From NCBI GenBank assembly GCA_028622995.1, contig JAJQJQ010000039.1:1364001-1428000 (forward strand): a stretch of 64,000 bases of DNA, in the 5' to 3' direction. The translations under genes and the position numbers were made by a program. How positions within the stretch are numbered: the stretch's first letter is position 1; the number at the start of each line of letters is the position of its first letter. Below the pieces are notes generated by a model. It was not told where the DNA came from, did no database searches, and saw only the letters and a program-made list of their open reading frames with translations. Positions 59,401 to 64,000 of this stretch are shown here, one piece after another. This stretch comes from Panagrolaimus kolymaensis. Lineage: Eukaryota > Nematoda > Chromadorea > Rhabditida > Panagrolaimidae.

Positions 59401-59921
59401 TTAATGTTCTCCAAAATTATCCATACAACAAAAAAAATTAAGTAAACAAAAAAACTTTTTTACTCCCGCGCAAAATAAAAAAATGAACGCAAAGTTTCAA
59501 ATTTTTATTTCATTAACGCTTTTTTGTTGCTTTTAGTCCTCAGAGAAGAATTAGCCATCGTTGTTGCACCTGTTCTCAATCAACATGGCCTGATGTTTTT
59601 TTGAGTGGTTTTTAAAAATAAAAAATATGACGGGATGATCGTAAAAAATGGGTAATCAAAGAAAAAACAACCAAACATGAAAATTTTTACGAAGAAGATA
59701 ATAAGCGAAAATTATATTAGTTTTGTAATTAGTTTTTTTGGACACGGGAAAAATGAGTTCGGCAAAGCGCCAAAAATAATGGAGAAAGACTTACCAAGCG
59801 TTCGATTCATTTCAGCTCGAGTAATAAATAAGTTAATTTTCGCATTTGAAAATGTAATAAAAAATATTGCAATTAAATAAAAATAATAAAATATTGCTAT
59901 TAATAAATTTGAAGGTTTCAT
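56406..59921 (-). CDS. lin-18: LIN-18/RYK Wnt co-receptor, kinase-domain receptor
   Basis: Seven phase-consistent exons (59795-59921, 59073-59297, 58860-59021, 57885-58170, 57585-57835, 56831-57522, 56406-56654) give 663 residues. A signal peptide (FYYFYLIAIFFITFSNA) leads to a WIF domain from about 30 (LFITRAEMNRTL, NYVEDGIVNAYSTKF, HIIFSWNS, TFAVEYRCAGSRSGQFFV). A membrane span lies near 217-240 (VIYFAIGTIIGILLIFVLILC). The kinase domain (about 350-663) has GTFGEVKW, VVCKTL, HKDIATRN, and CDNSLS where active kinases have DFG, then DYHCLGDNENRP, an RYK signature. The altered DFG (DNS here, DNA in vertebrate RYK) fits an inactive or impaired kinase. RYK/LIN-18 binds Wnt through WIF and acts in cell polarity; in C. 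elegans it sets vulval P7.p polarity. The ORF start at 59400 was rejected in favour of the signal-peptide exon. Confidence 0.95.
58171..58859 (-). other. lin-18: Intron of lin-18
   Basis: A 689-bp intron between the WIF and juxtamembrane exons. It contains a GGCCGGCC palindrome near 58482 but no recognised coding content. Confidence 0.6.
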
Positions 59922-62900
59922 GCTTGCTTTTTTTAATTCGCTTACATTCGAAAAAGTTTAACCAATAACTTTAAGCTAAAATCAAAAAAGTTTATTTTTA
60001 GAGAAAGCCAAAAAATAAATATCACGCAAAAGCTTGAAAGTTATAAATCGATGAAAAAAAATAAACAAGTTACAAAAAATATCATGAAATAAATTTTTAA
60101 ATTTGTGAGAGATAAACAAGAGAAGATTTAAAAAAGACAATAGCAAAAAAAAATTGCGCATTGTGAAAAAAAGAAGGATCAATGAAAGGTACTTGACATT
60201 AAAAAAAAGGGAAAATAAAAATGTAAGCTGAAGGATTATAAAATCAGTCATCAAAAAGGTAGAAATAAAAACTAGATTTTTGTATGAAAATATTGAAACA
60301 AAAAACATCCTTATTCGAAGATGAGCCACTACTAAAGTGAATTCAAAAGGCTTGAAAAATTTTAGATCAAAAAGTTTTTAAAAAAATATTTAACTAAAAG
60401 AAGCAAGTACCAAAAAAGGGCACCATAAAAAGCGGCGACGAAAATTGAATTCAAAATTTTTAAACATTTTTTTTAGAAAATTAACTTTTAACTCTTTTTT
60501 TTTTTTGCGCATTTTTATTTCATTCAAGTTGAACAAGAAGCTGAATTATTATTTACGCGAATAAAGTTTGCATAATTTTTTACACATTTTTTTCTTCGTT
60601 ATCGTGGCTCGAGAGAAAGTTACTAAAAAACTTGAGTATTCAAAAATATTTCAACGATGTCCAAAAAAAGAACGAAAACAAAGATGCTTCAAGTGTGTAA
60701 GTAAATTGTTTTTAGAAAGGTAGATATTATGTATTGTCTTGTTAATTTTTGAATGGTATTTGTTTGCATTTTCGATAATGATGATGTTGATGAGGAGAGA
60801 GGAAATGGAGAGGATATGTTATGCCATAATAATAAAAATAAGATGATGACCACCACAAAAAAATAAAGTAAACAAAAAGTGACATTTATCTTAAGGAGGA
60901 GAATAGAAGAGGAAGAAATAAATTTTGGGGACATCACTTCTATATAATTTGTAAGTGACCTCAAGTGGACTTGCAAAAAAAAAAAAGAATGAATATAAGC
61001 ACGCGATGATAGATTTAGGGTTGAAAACGAGAAAAAAAGGAAGGAAGAAAGTTAGGAAATTCTTAAAATATTAGGTGTGAAAGTGTGATTTGTAGGTAGA
61101 AAAGTGAGGAGGAAGAGTTAACAAAGGCAACATGAAAAAACAGATGCTTAAAAAAAAGAACATTTTTAATTTGAAGGTAAACCTCAGAACCAAATACAAC
61201 TCAAATGAAACAGTTATACTAAAGCCCACTTTCGAATCGCAACAAAGCCTCTCCTACAAAACATTAAATCAGCAGCTAAATTTTCGCTTATTAGTTTTTT
61301 TCAAGCTTTATCGTGTCATTTAAAAAAAGTTCATCAAATATCACTTTTTTCACCCTTCCTCTTCCTTCCTCTGTCTCATACTCCATTTTTTGACCTCCCC
61401 TTTTTTCTCTCTCAATTTTTTCTCGTTCAATCAAAAAAATATCGAAGACTCCACCAAAAAATAAAAACTATGCCATAACCTGTAATCGTGCAAGGTGTGC
61501 CGCGTTGCTTCCCCCATTTTTTTTTTTTGCCGATCGCAACCAACTAAAAAATGAAGAAGAAGGGATGGAAGATGAGTGTTTGAAAGATGACAAAAAAAGA
61601 GTATGTGAAAGAAAAAAAATTTTAGGCGGGAACACAAGGTTTTGTTGTTGAAACAAAATGGCAAAAAAAAGGCTTTTGTATTTTTTTCATTCGATCATTT
61701 TCCAATTATCAAAAAAAAAAATAATAATTTTCGGCAAAATTACAAAAAAGAAATTATCAAATCAAAGACACTAATAAAAAGAATCAAAGTCATTGTATTA
61801 AATTGGTATTTGAAAAGGTTGTTGGTATTTTTTAAATGTTTTGAAGAAATAACAATGAACAAAAAATAAATGCCGAAGAATCATTTCCCAATGGCTGATT
61901 CGATAATAGAAACAATTTCAACAAATACGGTAAATTTACTCAAAGGCATACGTTAAAGAAAAAAAAATAATTCTTAAAATTTGAAGTTCTCGTGGATGCA
62001 ATTTCGTTATTTTAATTTTTAACGGATAAAAAGCGCTTCAAAATCTTATTCTTTAGAGATGAAAGTTAAATTTCCAATGCCTCTTTTCTTGCAATAAAAC
62101 CCGACTATTAACAATCATAAACCTTTTTTTATGAGAGTCGAGATGGGCAAACAATAATGAGATATTGCGATAAATATACCCCAAACATACATGAAAGAAA
62201 GAGATGATGATCGGTAATCAACATCATTTGAAGTCGTCATCGTCGAGAAATAATAAAAGGCAAAAAGTTTTTTATGGCATCGCGGTAATCAAATCACGGT
62301 GGCAAAAAAAATATAAAGAGCCGCAAAAAATGAAGAAAACGAGACAAAAACAAGGTCATGAAAATTTAAGAGTGAAAATCTATTAACATCTCAAACAAAA
62401 AAGAGGGAAACGGTAACTTGAAACCAACGGTGATTGTAATTGTTAGCAAACATTGGAAAGAAAGTGAGAAAAAGAAAATTTAAAAGCTTAAGAAGGAAGT
62501 TGTAAAATAAAAACAAAAAGTAAAAATAAAACGCAGAGAATATTTTACGATATTGGTCAGCATCTGCCTGATTCGAAAAAGGTCAGTTGCTTTTTATGGC
62601 AGCTCACTGATAAGCTTGGAATTAATTGGAAGAAATAAAATAAACTTATTTTTACAAAAATGAAGCTATATTTTCTTGTTAAAATTTGCGAAACAGTATT
62701 GTGAAGTGCATTACTCAAACATTACTAAAAACAAACTCAGAAGTTATCATCATCAACCATCATCAATCTCTCTCCTCCATTTATGGTTTTCCAAGTTATC
62801 GTTGTTCTGAAGGAAGACGAAGAAGAAAAAAACTTTTGTTTTTCTTCTTTTCTCGCATTTATTTTCCTAAACAATGCTCAAAAAAGGCATTACTGACAGC

Positions 62901-64000
62901 AAAAACAACAACAAAAAAAAGTAGGAAAAAAAGAAGAGTTATAATAAAAATAAAAGATGGAAAAGAATAATGCCATTTTCTCATTCTTTTTTCGATACAG
63001 AAGTAAAAAAAGCAAAGCAAGCATCATAAATGCTTTTTAGATAGATAGATACATCAATGTTCCTTCTCTCCTCCATCTTCTTCGAGTAATGGCTTAAGGG
63101 TAGTAAAAGTAGTAGGGTGTTTTTATGGGAAAGGTTGCTTTAAAAAAAATACGAAAGATTCAAGACTTACTTATTTAAAATCATTTTGAAAGAGTTCAAA
63201 AATCTCAGATTGGGGGAATTTTTAAGGTCAAGAAACACTTTAAGGGGACAGACATGTTTTTCAAGAAAGTAATTAATTAAAGAGGAAGCGTGGAAAAGTT
63301 CTTCAAACTAGAGTCAATAAGAAAGAGGTTGTAAAAATTTTAAATAATTATTATTTTTTCCTTATTTTTAATAAACAAAAAAATTAAATTGCATTTTCAA
63401 AGAAATTTATTCGGATGTTTCTTGATCCAAGAAAATTGAGTGTTTGTAAAGTTTTCAAAGGGATAAATTCATTTTTTGTTATCTACGGTAAGCTTTTGGC
63501 GTGGAATCGTTAGTAACCGACGAACTGTTCGAAAACCCTTAAGCATGAACTAACTTTGTAATAATACTTTCACCTTCCTCGCGCAAATGAAGCAAAAGCA
63601 TACCAATTTTACTCAACCATTTTTTTTTCAACTGTAAAAAACCACTGCCGCCATGAAAGCGAGAATTAATGAAGCTATTCTTTAAAAAAAAGTCGGGAAA
63701 GCTGTATGTTTTTTTAAAAGCTATTTCATTTTAAAAAAAAGTATATAAAAAATAAAAAGGAAATAAACGTGTCTGAGCAAGCTTTAAAAAAGGCATTACT
63801 CTTCTTTTTAGGGAAAAAAGAAGAAAAATTAAAGACACAAAAAAGGGAAAAGAAAAAAGATAAAAAATGAGAAAGAGCGAAGAATAAAAAAATGGCTCTC
63901 CTCTTCCGTGTGTCGTATGCCATTCTGCTTCAATCTCTTGACTTCAAGTGATTTTCGGTATTTTTTTAGTTTTAAAAGAAATGAGAAAAATTATGGTTTA
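59922..64000. other. 4-kb upstream region of lin-18 without genes
   Basis: AT-rich, homopolymer-rich DNA to the right edge. All open frames are Lys/Phe-rich low complexity with no domains. Likely holds the lin-18 promoter; no repeats or RNA genes recognised. Confidence 0.55.

Overview
This is a nematode genomic window. The evidence is a typical major sperm protein (MSP) gene, a transthyretin-like (TTL) secreted protein, homologues of the worm genes lin-18/RYK, ceh-18 and hsp-43, short introns (many of 45-60 bp) with TTTTCAG/TTTTTAG acceptors, and very AT-rich, homopolymer-laden spacers. The MSP gene carries an intron that Caenorhabditis MSP genes lack, which argues against Caenorhabditis. There are no rRNA, tRNA, CRISPR or bacterial-type features. 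Exon boundaries below were inferred by reading splice sites and checking phase by hand.

Layout. 0-7.4 kb: first exon of uridine phosphorylase (-), MSP (-), a MATH-BTB gene with an in-frame stop (-), a Q/G/Y/A/P-repeat protein with an MSP-like promoter (-), and a TTL gene (+). 8.1-12.3 kb: a ceh-18-like POU homeobox gene (-) with a second possible 3' end that omits the homeodomain. 12.3-23.9 kb: a gene desert. 23.9-28.3 kb: a two-domain C-type lectin whose second domain is split by a 356-bp palindromic element (-), then an SLC9B-type Na+/H+ antiporter (-). 30.4-35.5 kb: compact forward block with a membrane-anchored spermidine-synthase/methyltransferase-like protein, an exosome RNase-PH subunit, the complex IV assembly factor COA6, and mitochondrial RNase P PRORP overlapping COA6. 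The last three have operon-like spacing. 36.2-40.9 kb: a small heat-shock protein (hsp-43-like, -) with alternative first exons. 44.3-46.0 kb: a LysM protein and a chemoreceptor remnant. 46.1-47.8 kb: two non-autonomous hAT-type elements with 8-bp target duplications. 48.3-52.4 kb: tandem genes for an unrecognised modular cysteine-rich secreted protein. 52.6-59.9 kb: thioesterase fragment, MPDU1 homologue with a 1-base frameshift (-), a small basic protein with two YENM motifs (+), and lin-18/RYK (-). 60-64 kb: no gene seen.

The genes are mostly independent housekeeping, signalling and reproductive loci. Linked function is suggested for the exosome-COA6-PRORP block (RNA processing and mitochondrial biogenesis) and for the MSP/Q-G-Y pair, which share promoter layout. 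The most promising possibly undescribed items are the exon-shuffled cysteine-rich family, the in-frame alternative terminus of the POU gene, and the compact transposable elements.
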